In this document: positions 63,301-64,000 of the stretch, piece by piece | How positions within the stretch are numbered: the first letter of the stretch is position 1 | Layout: every line of letters begins with the position of its first letter | DNA from: Trichoplax sp. H2 | Taxonomy: Eukaryota; Placozoa; Uniplacotomia; Trichoplacea | DNA length: 64,000 bases | Reading direction: 5' to 3' | Assembly (NCBI GenBank): GCA_003344405.1 | Contig: NOWV01000172.1 | Coordinates: forward strand, 62,001 to 126,000 | Position numbers and translations under genes: made by a program | Notes under the pieces: model-generated | What the model was told of the DNA's origin: nothing | Database searches by the model: none | Seen by the model: the letters and a program-made list of their open reading frames with translations, nothing else

Positions 63301-64000
63301 ATTGCTCATTCCAAATCTATTGATAAAACGAGGCAAAGTTAAAAATAAAGAATCAACCTATCTTGTATCCTATTTACCCGCTAAAAAGTATACTATATTT
63401 ACTAGACACAAACTAATCCTATCATAGTCAGCAGTAACATTTTTCCTTTCACCTGAGTTAGAACACTTTGTACATCAATCACGTCATAATATAATTCTTC
63501 ATATTTCTCCTTACTTTCGCTTAGAACCTATCAATGAAATTACAGTATTTTACAACATCAAATTTACCTTCGATTTATTAAATAGAATTTTAAGTCTATT
63601 ATCTCATCAAATATCGACTGCAGTACCCTTATAAGCAGTGGCATTTTATGCCAGTCTTTCAATACATAAAATATAATCAAATTAAATAGAATTGTAACGC
63701 AATTACCCCTATAACATCTCGAATAATAATTTCCACAGCTTTACTTTTTTGGCCTTGACTTAAGTAAGCCTCCTCCTATCAATTAAAGTAATGCAGCATG
63801 AAACTTTCCATTGAAATAAATATAATAAATTAACAAAATCGGAGGACGACATAGGATGTTCCATGCGATTGTCTCAAACAAGGTATTTTTTTCACATTTT
63901 TACATCAGTTATATCCCAGATGAGAATATCGATACTGGTATGCTTACGAAACTGATAATTTGATCTAGCTATATCTAATCTAGTTACATACCAGCCAATC
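60329..64000 (-). CDS. Unrecognised EF-hand-like protein with long acidic tail (5' part outside window)
   Basis: I do not recognise this family. Seven exon pieces on the minus strand join, all in phase 0: 64000-63992 (partial), 63775-63707, 63527-63453, 63030-62905, 62609-62490, 61981-61886 and 61249-60329, for at least 471 residues. The early exons are helical and charged. Exons at 63030 and 62609 together form one EF-hand loop, NVDDDGMVTEWE, with Asp at positions 3 and 5, Gly at 6 and Glu at 12, so calcium binding is plausible. The exon at 61981 has a second TEWE motif in a degenerate version of the same module. The last exon starts SGRRGTIAFIKSFIDS and continues as 290 residues of Asn/Gln/Asp/Ser-rich sequence without predicted fold, containing three exact copies of DQNNQPNTE. 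It ends convergently with ferredoxin-2. The function is unknown. Confidence 0.7.
60691..60774 (-). repeat. Coding tandem repeat, 27-base unit, three copies
   Basis: GATCTTCAGTGTTGGGCTGA plus seven more bases is repeated three times without change (60691, 60718, 60745). It encodes DQNNQPNTE three times in the low-complexity tail of the EF-hand-like gene. Perfect identity at the DNA level points to a recent expansion. Confidence 0.9.
61555..61606 (-). pseudogene. Probable relic duplicate of the exon starting at 61249
   Basis: On the minus strand AGCGGCAGAAAGGAACTGTT lies just after a TAG, closely matching AGCGGTAGAAGAGGAACTAT at the start of the last exon of the same gene. One base is missing, so in phase 0 it would read into a stop after about 15 codons. 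In the shifted frame the residues KGTVAKIEILLD resemble RGTIAFIKSFID. It sits in the intron between 61250 and 61885. An alternative exon in another phase is possible but less likely. Confidence 0.45.

Overview
The window is nuclear DNA from an animal. It is about two-thirds A+T. Its genes are cut into many short exons by mostly small GT-AG introns, and it encodes typical metazoan families: GIPC, MAP3K1 with SWIM and RING fingers, TESK, FAM50, METTL16, EPS15 and ferredoxin-2. The compact introns, the base composition and the sequence divergence suit an early-branching animal. A placozoan (Trichoplax or Hoilungia group) is my best guess, but I infer this from general character and could not search. 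There is one assembly gap of 20 N.

I find nine protein-coding genes by joining exons that share reading frame, splice signals and family similarity. In order they are GIPC (-, only the 5' exon is inside), MAP3K1 (+), TESK (-), FAM50 (+), METTL16 (-), EPS15 (+), a cystathionine gamma-lyase type enzyme (-), mitochondrial ferredoxin-2 (+), and an unrecognised EF-hand-like gene (-, its 5' part lies beyond the right edge). The strands alternate perfectly, so every neighbouring pair is either head-to-head or tail-to-tail.

Region by region. 1-278 holds the GIPC start. 279-13187 has no gene I can support and contains at least three worn tandem arrays, each with its own sequence and period. 13188-22727 is MAP3K1, whose 4.5 kb first intron holds another worn array. 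26018-31717 is TESK. 31718-33413 is the TESK/FAM50 divergent spacer, with a four-copy composite repeat. 33414-35139 is FAM50. 36777-38738 is METTL16. 38739-39154 is a short divergent promoter region with a near-perfect hairpin. 39155-48220 is EPS15 in about 28 exons, whose last exon shows a frame break. 48679-53166 is the PLP enzyme in 13 exons, with the gap in its last intron. 53167-55821 is another divergent spacer. 55822-57086 is ferredoxin-2. 60329-64000 is the EF-hand-like gene.

The three divergent spacers of under 3 kb all carry dense clusters of a self-complementary GTACTGTACA-type repeat, often arranged as hairpins. Functional links between neighbours are inference only. Cystathionine gamma-lyase makes cysteine, whose sulfur is used in the iron-sulfur cluster pathway that ferredoxin-2 serves, and these two genes share one divergent spacer. 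METTL16 is known in vertebrates to control S-adenosylmethionine supply, which lies upstream of transsulfuration. TESK, EPS15, GIPC and MAP3K1 are general actin, endocytosis and signalling genes.
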